A stretch of 64,000 bases of DNA, from the NCBI GenBank assembly GCA_029706075.1, contig JAINUG010000026.1:2153001-2217000 (forward strand). The letters run 5' to 3'. Positions 47,216-57,904 of this stretch are shown in pieces. Origin of the DNA: Aldrovandia affinis (lineage: Eukaryota > Chordata > Actinopteri > Notacanthiformes > Halosauridae). The translations under genes and the position numbers were made by a program. The notes beneath the pieces were generated by a model. That model was given only the letters and a program-made list of their open reading frames with translations. It was not told the DNA's origin and did not search any database. Position 1 is the first letter of the stretch, and every line of letters begins with the position of its first letter.

Positions 47216-49779
47216 TTGTTTTTTATTATTTGTTTAAAAAAAATGTTTTGTGTTTGTGCAATTTAACATGGGCCATAAGAGGAAAAGTTTTCTTAAGAAG
47301 AAATAGAAGTCTTTATAGAGGAAACAAGCAATCATTTGGCCAGACTAAAACTTCATTTCTACTGAAAGAATATAAAAGCTTTCTGGGAGTCGGTTTCCAA
47401 CAGAGTCATCGTTGTAGGTCTTTGATGTATTGGGCACCCTGAGGCGTTATTGCTCTCAGGACCGTTCAGTGCCCCAGAGTATAAAACTAGGAAAACACCA
47501 GCTGCATTCACCACTGTGCACTGAAATGAACCAGAGGCCACAGAATGCAGCAGAGCAAGTAGCTTGGTGGCTGTAGGGATGGCTCCATTCTGTACCTGGC
47601 TCTAGGTCATCCTGGAGCTTAATTCAATAAGGCGATGATGGCATAACCCGGGAGCTGATTCATTCTTATTGTTTCCTGAAGCATGTCAGATATTGTTATA
47701 TGTGTTGAGAACACTCTTTCCCATCGCAGCCGTAAGACACAGACGATTTTCCCTCCTAACACCACTAACAGCTGCCATGCCATGTGCTTGAATTAAATTT
47801 ACACCTGCTTTCTCCAGTTGTTAAATAATGGGGGCAATCAGTTAAGCCACAATTGTTACCAACATTGATAAATCACATCTAATGGTTCATATGCATATTT
47901 TACATACTCTTCCACAGAAAGGTACTTACAACACCTTAGTAGACACAGAATGTTGGAATTCTACAGGCAGTAAAAGGTCTGTGGCCCCACAAGGCCTTGA
48001 TAAATATGCCCCATAGTGTGTCTATCTGTTATTTCATAATCTATTTACAATTTTAATGAATGCAATAATGAATTATGTACTTTTCCTTGTTTCAAATTAT
48101 TGTGGTCTTATAAATGAATGGTTTTGTCATGGGTGGCCACCGGCTCCCAATGAAATTATTAATTATACTGTAAATCATTAAAATGATAATCTTTTAGGGT
48201 TTAAGTTTCAGAAGTGCTTGAACCATTTTGGTCATGCTTTGAATAGAATATTTCAACTTGTCCTTGGGGTTTTTTGCAGGCTTTTTTGCCCGTTTCCTCG
48301 ATTTCACCATCTTTGTCACAAAGCAAAATAAGCTTTACAGCCTTTACAGATATTTTCTGCAAGATGTTTAATAGAATTAACTTCCCTTTTCCTACCAAAT
48401 ATTTAATAGTTACTGTAGGGGGTGTTTTATGTGGCACTTCAAAGTGTATAGTTGTTCAAATATTAGAACAATTTGTGATTTAAGTTGATACTGAAATGTA
48501 TTTGATATGTTCCTGTACCTTTTTAGTCATAAATGATTTCATACAAATATTTCATAAATAATGACATAACAATACATTAAGAAGCAGTTCTGAGTTCATA
48601 AATGAGGCACCCAAGGATCAAGTAGTGGTTTGAGCACTGGAGTGAAGAATAATAATAAAAAATCTTTACACTCCAGCTTCCATGAAGAAGAAGTTAAAAC
48701 TACTGGAATGAATGCTACCTTACCTGGAAAAGACTAGAAGAAAATATTTCCACAACATGCTGTGGGGAAAGTAGTCCTGAAGACAAACTAATCCAAAGGC
48801 AAAAATGATCTATCTTTAAAAAAACAGAACATATCTCAAAATCACAACTGTTCCACTTTTCCACTTCCACGCTCCATATTTATTTTCAAGCAGTTATCAC
48901 TCCCAATGCCAAGGTTCCACCCGTGTCATCTTTTGGGCAAAACAGAGGAAATCAGAGCATTGTCAAATATACTTTGATGTTGACAGACAGATATAATACA
49001 TCCTTATAAAGCTAGAATTCTGGGCTTTATGATATTCAAAATTATTCCTCTTTGTGGGTGCATATAGTACAAAAGAAATAAAATCCTAAAGCTTTCACTT
49101 TGCACGCAATGTAACATGATTATTTTCCATTTCATCATACGTGCAAAATGAAAAAATATGGGCAAAAGTAATATTTAAGAACTAACAGTCAAATGATTAC
49201 CAAACTTATAAAACAACTTTCACTACTTTCACTCCACAAAACCTTGTAAAACCATGTTAGTATTGTGACAAACCCCGGGGATTGTGGAGTTACTATGACC
49301 ATTCCCCTCACTACTCCCTCCCGGCTGCCACAGTATTTTTGCTATACGTGCTGGCTATGTCACTTAAGAATATATGAAATTTATCTGTAGTTTTCTCATT
49401 TTTTTGTGATTAAGCCAACCTATTTTTACTATATTATGGTGTATAGCCTTAGAGATATTTACTCTGGGAGATGGTTTGCGCTTCCAGAAACCCGAGAATG
49501 TTGTGGCCGCTTCGTTGTGCATTAAAACTAACAATGCGCCCATTGCCTGACGCACCCTGAAAGAGAGTGTTACCAAACCATATAAAAATAATTATGTGAT
49601 ATTACTGATATTGTAGTTGTCATGTTTTATAGTTGCTAAGCTTTTTGTTTTATTTTTTTCCTTTAATTGTCCCCTCTTTTACCGATTTTCAAGAAGTTGT
49701 TAGCTTAGGCTACTAGCTAGCAAACTAGCACTCTTACAGACAATAGCCTAAATATTAATTATTTACTTGAACATTACTA
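47216..49779. other. No gene recognised
   Basis: AT-rich DNA with short frames only; nothing with a recognisable domain or repeat structure. Confidence 0.5.
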
Positions 49780-50338
49780 ATGAGCACTCCAAACTTGAAA
49801 AAGCAGCGGAAAAACAGAAATGAAGGTCAAATAGCAGAAATTGGAGCGTGTGTTTTTGGCCTCCTCCATAAAAAAGGTAAAGATGACGACCACGATTTGA
49901 ACTCTTATCGGACTTATTGGCCTCTCAGCATCATCTCATCGCTGAAAGCTTAAATTAATGAGAGAACTGACACCCTAAAAAAGGTAATTTAAGGCCTTAA
50001 AGAGCCAGTCGGCTTCATGCCAGCAGAGATTAAGGATATTTGAGAGAAAGTGGTGCGGACAGAAAAGAGAGTGTGTATTAGAAAGAAAAATCGACGATTT
50101 GGATGCAAGAGTAACAGAGCTGTCAAGATATAGAAGGCGTTGGAACCTACAGCTGCATGGTGTTGCTGAAGAAGCTGGTGAGAATGTGCGTCAAAAAATT
50201 ATGGACTTACATCAGAACATAGCCCTAACCCACAGAGTGAGAAAGCTTGTAAATTCTGTGCACAGGCTTAGGAAAATGCCCAACCGAGAGGGATTATTAT
50301 GCCATTTACAATGCGTCACTACCGTGTGCGGAATGTAG
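49780..50338 (+). pseudogene. L1 ORF1 (RNA-binding) relic
   Basis: ATG at 49780 opens MSTPNLKKQRKNRNEGQIAE. After frame damage, DARVTELSRYRRRWNLQLHG (near 50102) is the end of the coiled coil and the start of the RRM-like domain. GVAEEAGENVRQKIMDLHQN and VNSVHRLRKM follow. This is the characteristic order of vertebrate and teleost L1 ORF1p. The C-terminal domain is lost. Known role: single-stranded RNA binding and chaperone activity in the retrotransposition particle. Confidence 0.72.
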
Positions 50339-50689
50339 CAAATAATTCACTGTTTCTGCATTGTTTTAGCCACTGATTGAAAAAGTGGGAGGGTACATGT
50401 GCTCATTTTGTTGGGCTGAGAGATGACACTGGGATTCTTATTTTTAAGCAATGGTAAAAATCCTTGTAGCCCTACACATGTTTCCAATGCAATGTTATGG
50501 TGTTTTCCTGCTAAATAATACCTGACCATGGTTAAAAATAAAAATAGCCTTTATTGATTTTATATATTTTTTATATTGTAGCTTATTTCGATTTTATTTT
50601 TGCAACTAAAACCTTCTCTAACACTTTCTTATTTTACACTTCTATTAGTAAAACTTAAGAGGGTGATGCTCCTTTCCTGTTGGGAGATT

Positions 50690-51070
50690 ATTCTTGTTCT
50701 TTCTCCACTGCTTCAGTGGTTTCTAAAATTGCTATTGTATCTTTTAATGCAAGAGGGTTACGTAATGATGTGGAATGGAAAGCTTTATTTCTATACACAA
50801 AAGGGTTAAACACAGGACTCACATTCTGGTCCAAGTGACAACATTTTTTGGAGGTCTCAATGGGAAGATGACGTTTACTTTTCATATGGTTCAAACCATA
50901 TGAATACGGGAGGGGTTCTTCTTTTGAAGTATACATTTAATGATAAAATCCTAGTTGCTCTGATTGACTCAAATGGTCATTACATTATTTTTGTGGTTAA
51001 TGTGATTGCCCTTTTTTTGCTGGGGAATATCTATGGCTTTAATTCCAAGAGAGACAATGCCTTATTACTT
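50690..51070 (+). pseudogene. L1 ORF2 endonuclease N-terminal relic
   Basis: Near 50713-50805 it reads KIAIVSFNARGLRNDVEWKA, the conserved N.RG.R start of L1 APE-type endonucleases. After stops and a frame change, FWRSQWEDDVYFSYGSNHMN (near 50845) and GGVLLLKYTF, then NIYGFNSKRDNALLL (near 51027), are further endonuclease blocks. The catalytic ET motif is not visible, and the frame breaks several times. Reverse transcriptase is absent. Confidence 0.7.
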
Positions 51071-51080
51071 GATTCAAATA

Positions 51081-52844
51081 GAGCATTTCAGCTTTAAATG
51101 TTCTAAATTACAAGGCTTATTATGTTATTTTAACTAAACAATGTCAAATACCTTAGACTGCTCGCCTCCAAAATCAGCTAATAACGGCACGTTTGTTCAT
51201 ACGTTTACATTGCATTTCAATTTGATTAATATTTTGGAGAGAACAAAAACCTCACAAAGCAGTACTCCGAAATCCGAAATCCAGAATCTATGCCAATACA
51301 CTGGAAAAACAGATAATGACAACACCTTTACCAGATCATAAAACCACATTGTTGGTAATAGACATGTCCTCTTCTCAAACAAAGTTGATCAATTGATATT
51401 GTAAGTTGAAGAATTCCTTACTGGTTGATGAAGAAACATCGAAAAGGTCATTTTAAAAACTCAGGAGTTATTCAGTAAAGCTCTCCGTGAAACAAAGGTG
51501 TTGCCACCACTGGGAATGATTAAAGTTGGATGTTTATTTAGAAAAACTGGGGCCAATTAATCCAAATCCTGACTTTTGAACCAAATTAATTCTTTTTATT
51601 TTTATTTGTAACAATGGGATTCAAACAAGTCACGTAAAATCCAATCAACAATGTTCTCCATTGCCGCCACATGGGCATACTATCATTAGCCTGCCAGCCA
51701 AGCTACCTTATTAGCTTCCAGCTAGCAGTAAGGTTGCTAGCTAAATAAAACTGTAGTTTTAAATGAGATGGTTCATCTCAAGGGGTTTATCCTGTTTAAT
51801 AAACAAATTTCAACTACTAGTTAAAACAATTAAACCCTACCCAGCACGATTTTCCAGTTTAACAAGAATAAAACAAAGATTTAAATTCCACTCTCCAGCT
51901 AAACTATTCTCATATACAAATATCCAGTAGTCTCCTCAAGTCATTACACGTTGCTTACAGGGGGACATACACAGGTCAACTTGAACTTAACAATAGGGGA
52001 TTTTAAGATATTCAATAGAGGGCACTATTTTGGCAATTCAATACAGTATTTGTGTGCAATACTGCTTTAAATGTACGCTTATTAAATTGCTTAACAAGAA
52101 AAAAGTGTGGAATATTCAAGACATTTTGGGATTATTTTGGTTTCCCTTACTAATCTGAGCAGCTGCCACTGGACCTATCCATATTGGATGGATACAGATA
52201 ACATTTTATTTCCTTGAATCTTGACAGGTTTGTATTTAGATTTGTTTGTTGTCCCCTTGTGGGTAACAAAACGTATGTATCCTGTGGTACTGCATGTTTA
52301 AGAGCTAGCCGCCCGGTTTGTTGACAGTCATTCACTCACTGTATCAATTATACAATCAATAAAACCATTAGAGACAATATTTTTATTCAATGCGAAATAA
52401 CATTGAGGTCATTTCTTCATGCAAATTGAATCTGATTGAAATTGCATTACCAATAAAAACATTTAATTACAGTGACATACAATGTGCATCTGTAGTGCAG
52501 AGATACTCATTTGGTTAAACCAAATTAACTGGAGTGGCAGACACACAGTCACAATGGAAATGAGTTGGCCATGCATGCTAAATAGCCTTTTTTACAATGG
52601 CTTGGTAAATTGGAAAAGCAAACCTGCACCTGCACCTGTCCCTTTACACTGCCCTGAGCTGAGCCAAATCTACTCCTAATCCTTAACCCTAGCCTGAACT
52701 GAGAAGACTCTGCACTTTAACTCTAACACTTCCATGTGCTAAGCAGACTCTACAATTAACCCTTTACACTGAGCTGTGCTAGGCAGCCTCTACATATAGC
52801 CATTTACACCAACATTTACTGATAATATATATTATCATGATAAT
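51081..52844. other. No gene recognised
   Basis: AT-rich sequence; CTAGCT-rich words near 51700-51740. No domain or repeat architecture could be assigned. Confidence 0.5.
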
Positions 52845-53160
52845 AATAAGTGATTGCATTTATATAGTGCTTTTCATATCATAATCGCAAAGCACTTTTA
52901 ATAGGAAAATCATCCCCACCGATATGTTGCACCAAACTGGGTGATGCACAGCAGCCATTTTGACCCAGAACACTCATTATACATCAAGCTGAGAGGGAGG
53001 GAGTTATTGAGCCAATACAACTGGTGGATGATTAGGTGGCAGGTTGAAAGAGACAAAGGGAATTTTGTCAGGACACCGGGGAACCCCCTACAATAAGTGC
53101 CATGGGATCTTAAATTACCACAGTGAATCAGGACCTTGGCTTTTGGGTGCTGCTAAACTA
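52845..53160 (+). repeat. Teleost dispersed repeat (family not assigned)
   Basis: Begins TTGCATTTATATAGTGCTTT and CGCAAAGCACTTTTAATAGG, and ends CACCGGGGAACCCCCTACAA, GTGCCATGGGATCTTAAATT. I recall this combination as a frequently repeated, non-coding teleost segment. No terminal inverted repeat or tail identifies its mechanism. Confidence 0.45.
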
Positions 53161-53395
53161 TGGATTAAGACCAAGACCCTGAGATAAGAGCAGGCGGAAA
53201 TTATTAGCTTGTCATGGTGTACTATTATGTTCAGGGTAAACTGAAATATGTATTTGTAAATCTGTAAATTCTGTTTAAAATGCGAATTTTAAAAGTACAG
53301 TACATCTTTTAAATATGTTTTAACCCTCTACATTTTGAGTGCCGATTGACTATATTGTGTTGAAAATATTTGTGTAGAACATTTCTAGCTTTCTT

Positions 53396-53754
53396 CTTTA
53401 AATGTTTCAGATTTTTTCTCATTTTGGTAGCCAATTGTACCCTATTTCTAATTAAACTATCCCTTCTGTCGTACTATGGGCTTTCCGCTGCAACCCTGGA
53501 ACCGACAGTGACAAAGGCACCAAACCGCCTCCTCCGAGACGGAACTCGCCAAGCTGTCGACCATAACTCTAATACACACAGAGACACTTTTGCATGCGGC
53601 AAGCTCTTGTCGGCTTCCCTCCCCCCTCCCTCTGAGGCGGACAGCCAATTGCCACCCCTGAATGGGGCTCCTGGCCAGAGGGGGGCTGATGCAGCCGGGG
53701 ATCAGACCCCGGCTGCAGTGGGCAACTTGCACTCCGGGCGAGTGCCTTTACCGT
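53396..53754 (-). mobile_element. SINE-like family, copy D, with 15-bp target duplication
   Basis: Flanked by a perfect 15-bp duplication ATTTCTAGCTTTCTT (53381-53395 and 53755-53769), the signature of LINE-mediated insertion. Read on the minus strand it has a B-box-like GGGGTCTGATCCCC, the core GGCAATTGGCTGTCCGCCTC, GGCTTGGCGAGTTCCGTCTC and GGAGGAGGCGG. It ends ATAGGGTACAATTGGCTACC and AAAAAATCTGAAAC. The 359-bp length defines the full element and lets copies A-C be delimited. Confidence 0.88.
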
Positions 53755-53769
53755 ATTTCTAGCTTTCTT

Positions 53770-54244
53770 TAACCAATTATATTTCTGTTTGAAGGCAACA
53801 ATGAGAGATCTTCAATCAATCAATCAATCAACTTCAATCAAATCATCTTAAAATCATCATCTGCTCAAAGCAATTGCTACAGCTTTTAGTTTTATTATTA
53901 TTTTTAATATTTATTTTTAAATAATTTCTTCAACTTTTAGGTGGAACTTGAAAACTTGAATGATGCCATTAGAAATGGAATTGAGATACAGTTGAACAAA
54001 AGACTGGTATGCTTGTTAGTACCATACTCATAGTAGAGAGCTCATATTTCCAAATGAAGGCAACCGATACCAGGTCTGGTATCTAATATGGATAGAAGTA
54101 TATAAAACAGTCCAAGAGTCTTTCATTGATAGTACTGAACAGATTGGGTTGTGCCCACGGCAATATGCATCTTTGCACCAAATATGGTACCATTTCCACT
54201 TACATCTGTTTAGAAATTGTAATTAGATTACCCAATACACTATA
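53770..54244. other. No gene; short TCAA repeat
   Basis: Contains TCAATCAATCAATCAATCAA at 53813-53832 and otherwise AT-rich DNA. Confidence 0.6.
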
Positions 54245-55260
54245 ATACAATACAATCATTTTATCCAAAGCGACTTACAGAAAGTGTATTCAAGTAAATG
54301 AGCAACCACTTGATGTTATAATGTCTAAGCACATCATTCGTCAAGTGATAATTACAAGGAAATTAACAATAAGTGCAAAAACTTTTTTTTTTTGTAAAGG
54401 TGTGTGGGTTAAGGTCCGAGGTGCAGTCTAAAAAGGTGTGTTTTCAGCCTGCGGCGGAAGATGGGCAGTGATTCGGCTATCCTGATGTCAGTGGAGAGTT
54501 AATTCCACCATAGTGATGCCAGGACAGAGAAGAGTTGTGACCGGGATGAGCGGCCATTGGTCACTCGGCATGAGGGAGTAACCAATTGCCTAGAGGCAGC
54601 AGAGTGCAGTGGTCGGGCTGGGGTGTACGGTCCATTCACTAGGCCAGCACTAGTGTCTTAAAACTGATGTGAGCAGCTACCGGGAGCCAGTAAAGTGTGC
54701 AGAGGAGTGGTGTGGTGTGGGAAAACTTGGGGAGGTTGAATACCAGATGGGCGGCACGGTGGTGCAGTGGATAGCGCTGTCGCCTCACAGCAAGAAGGTA
54801 TCGGGTTCGAATCCAGGCCGGGGGCCTTTCTGTGCGGAGTTTGCATGTTCTCCCCGTGTCGCGTGGGTTTCCTCCGGGTACTCCGGTTTCTTCCCACAGT
54901 CCAAAGACATGCACGTTAGGCTAATTGGAGAGTCTAAATTGCCCGTAGGTATGAGTGTGTGAGTGAATGGTGTGTGTGCCCTGCGATGGATTGGCGACCT
55001 GTCCAGGGTGTATTCCTGCCTCTCGCCCGGAACGCATGCTGGGATAGGCTCCAGCCCCCGCGACCCTGACCAGGAATAAGTGGCTTAGATAATGGATGGA
55101 TGGAATACCAGATGGGCAGCAGCATTCTGGACGAGTTGCAGGGGTCTGATGGCACATGTGGGAGCTCCATCCAGGAGGGAGTTGCAGTAGTCCAGCCACT
55201 CAAATGGACCAAATACCCATGTTGTTAATATTATTGCAAGGTTTATGACGTTAATGATGT
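54245..55260 (-). mobile_element. LINE 3' relic (CR1/L2 group), split by a SINE
   Basis: On the minus strand, WLDYCNSLLDGAPTCAIRPL and LQLVQNAAAHLV (55110-55210) continue beyond the SINE with FNLPKFSHTTPLLCTLYWLP (54665-54735). After stops, AESLPIFRRRLKTHLF follows near 54430-54480. These are C-terminal blocks of L2/CR1-type ORF2. The 3' UTR runs toward 54245 with AAGCGACTTACAGAAAGTG on the plus strand. The RT catalytic part is absent. Confidence 0.75.
54753..55102 (+). mobile_element. tRNA-headed SINE with ATGG tail, 15-bp duplication
   Basis: Flanked by a perfect 15-bp duplication GAATACCAGATGGGC (54738-54752 and 55103-55117). The head GGCACGGTGGTGCAGTGGAT and CGGGTTCGAATCCAGGCC (B box) precedes a body with TTTGCATGTTCTCCCCGTGT and TGCGATGGATTGGCGACCTG. 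It ends AATGGATGGATGG. The GATG-type tail is shared with Rex3, which probably supplied the machinery. The copy is very well preserved, so it is a young insertion into an older LINE. Confidence 0.9.
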
Positions 55261-55274
55261 GCCATATCATGGCT

Positions 55275-57570
55275 GTTCCATGTTTCAGAGTTTTTGTCCA
55301 ACCTCTTGTCCTTTTCTGGTGCTTACTTTCAAATTATATTCATGGTATGTTTGCTTTTGAAAGAATTGTAATTAATACCTACTAAAAAATATATAATAGT
55401 TAGCTATTTATCCTGCAGTGGCTGTGTATCTATGTTAATTAATGGATATTTAAAAGAGAGATCTGCAGTTAATGTTTTCATGGTAATAACATTTGAATTG
55501 TCATACTTTAGAAAATGAGGAGGGAGTGTTACTCTACGGACTGCATAACTTGATTGTACCATTAAAACATTCATAGCAAATAAACACAGTGGATTTGGGG
55601 CTTTAGAGCAGAGATGCTGCTGCTTTGCTTTGTAAATGCAGCTTAACAGGTGTTTATCTGTCAAAATTGTAGGATATAGGATAATTATAGGAATCCCCAT
55701 AGACCCCATACAGTACCTGTGGCCAACTATTTTTTTGTTAATTTGATAGTTCCTTACTAAAAACAATACTAAAAACATAACATTAGTAAGTGATAGGCAA
55801 CGTTGTAAATTAAGTTTAAGTTCCAGGAGATTGCAAGTTCTTTTAATTTCATTTTTTTCAGGAATTTTTTTCATTCTTCTGAGAGAAAATTTCTCCCATT
55901 TTGATTCCACTTTCATACCTGGTCCAACTATATTTCTTGTTGTGTTATGCTGCATAGAGGTGACAGCCCTCTTGGGACTTTTACACCTATAGCCGATTCA
56001 ATAACATGTTATGCTTGTCAGGTTGGAGCACTTAGGTTATGTGCATTCTCTACTCTTTCACTATTGTTTCAGTCTGTGGGGGGCTAATTTCCTGTATTGA
56101 GTATTGAGTAAAGTATTGAGAAAATCACATCCGCATTCTGGGAAGCATCTCGGAGGCTCTATTCACAGGTCGGTAAATGGGAAGCATAACGCAGTCAGAA
56201 TTCCCAAAGTGTTTCACCTGCTCTGAGCTATCAGGAAGCCCCAGCCCCCTGTGTGGAGAACAGAAAAGTCAAAAAGAGCTTAATCTTCCACCGCACACCT
56301 GCAGAAAGGCAGATAACTCTTATATAACTGCTTATATTTGTGAGTAGTTTTTATTTTGTGTGTTTGTTGGGGGCGGGGGTTATGTGCATGTTTGTGTTTG
56401 TATTTGTGCTTATTTATATGTATGTTTGAGACTAAGAGTATGTGCGGCAAGTGAACTTTTGTGGGCATGGGTGTTTGTGTTTGAATGTGTGTACAGGGGC
56501 AGTATACACTTTGCAGGGGGCTCTGATGTTTCACACTGTGAGACAGATGAGTTTAATCTAGGAGCCTGGGCCATGTGCTGCATATCGATGCAGCTGGTGG
56601 ACCTCTTAACCTTTTAAAAAGTATCAGGATTGAGTATCTCTCAAAACATTTATGACAGTCTGTGTAAGTGCCTTATTTTGACTTCTAAGTCCAGTGCATG
56701 GTTAGCTTCCCAGCTGCCCTTGCCTCATCTTCCCAGGAGTAATCTGAACCCACGGAAAGGGAGGGGCTTATTAGTGCTCTGTGCTTCTCATCTCCCGATG
56801 TGAATGTTTCAAACCCCACCCCCACAACCCTCTCCACCCCAAGGGGAAATTTTGGGGGGACTATCAAACTTGATATTCTCAGTTCAGTTGTGTTTCAAAA
56901 AACACAATATTGCCTTGCCAGTAAATGGAGACCCTGGAGTCAGTGTAAGGTTCAAGAACCTTTCGTCAGTCAGATGGAGATGAATGAACTGGTTCAGGGA
57001 ACAAACCTCAATGAAAGCCCATGATTTTGACCCTAAGGAAATGCAGGGCTGTGAGAGCACAGATAGAGTGGGCAGCTTAGAGCTTCTGTGTTTCCAAACC
57101 CTATTGGTGCTGTGTAGATTTTGTGTAGATTTTGATGTATAAAAACAGGGTAGAACTTCCGCCGGGGTGGGCCTTTAGCCTTGACCTTACTATATTTACC
57201 CATGGCACAGTTTGCCAACTCTGTTAACCCTTACCATACAGTTCTGGCCAATGTTATTGGCACCCTTGCATTTTATGTAGATAATGTACTGTATGTGGAA
57301 CTTTCATGGTAAGAATTATATAAACGAGTAAAAGTCCAACATGAGAATGGTATTCTTAAAACCCTAGTAATTAATGGATAACATTGCAGGTACAGGGCTG
57401 TAAAATAAAGTGAAAATTTTAACCTAGTTATTTTGCAGTAATTATTCACTTTCTGCGTTACAAGTTCACATATTTTGTGCTTGTTTATCCAATCTTACCA
57501 GGTAAAAATGTATTTAATGGGTAACATTGAAGGAACAGGACTTCAAAATAAAGTTATACCTTTTACCTTT
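55275..57570. other. No confident gene
   Basis: A 183-codon minus-strand frame (55404-55955) is the longest in AT-rich surroundings but contains no known domain and has no neighbouring exon. GT-rich text lies at 56340-56500. CAGTTCTGGCCAATGTTATT at 57239 resembles a transposon end without a partner. Confidence 0.45.
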
Positions 57571-57572
57571 TA

Positions 57573-57902
57573 GCCAGTGGAGAAAACACCCAGGAGGCTC
57601 ACAAACATGACACAAATTATAGCATGGTGATGTCCAGAGCCTTCGATTTAGAAGTGTTTTTGGCAAGCTCTGAACTCCACCTCCCATCAATCCCTTTGCA
57701 AAAACATTTCAAGGAAGCCAAAAAAAGGGGAACCCACGTATGTGAGACTAATGGGAAAGTGTGGGCTAATGGAGTGGAGGGAAGTGGAGTTCATAAGTAA
57801 CCAAAAACACTTGAAAATCTGAAGTTCTGGACTTCTGGACTCATCCTATGCTATAATTTCTGTAATGTTTGTGAGGCTAACAGGTTTTTTTTCTCCACTG
57901 GC
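57573..57902. mobile_element. Long-armed MITE with TA duplication
   Basis: The left arm 57573-57663 and right arm 57801-57902 are inverted relatives. Both start GCCAGTGGAGAAAA and contain AGGCTCACAAACAT/AGCCTCACAAACAT, AAATTATAGCAT and AAGTGTTTTTGG. TA lies on each side (57571-57572 and 57903-57904). The 137-bp centre is unrelated and non-coding. The structure fits a Tc/mariner-type foldback MITE, different from the one at 13157-13438. Confidence 0.8.
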
Positions 57903-57904
57903 TA

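Larger units (their letters stand above)
49780..51080 (+). mobile_element. L1-clade LINE, 5' fragment (Swimmer-like)
   Basis: Contains decayed ORF1 followed, after about 350 bp, by the N-terminal endonuclease part of ORF2. Similarity then stops, so RT and 3' end are missing. Retaining the 5' part without the 3' part is unusual for a primary insertion and implies later deletion or rearrangement. Confidence 0.7.
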
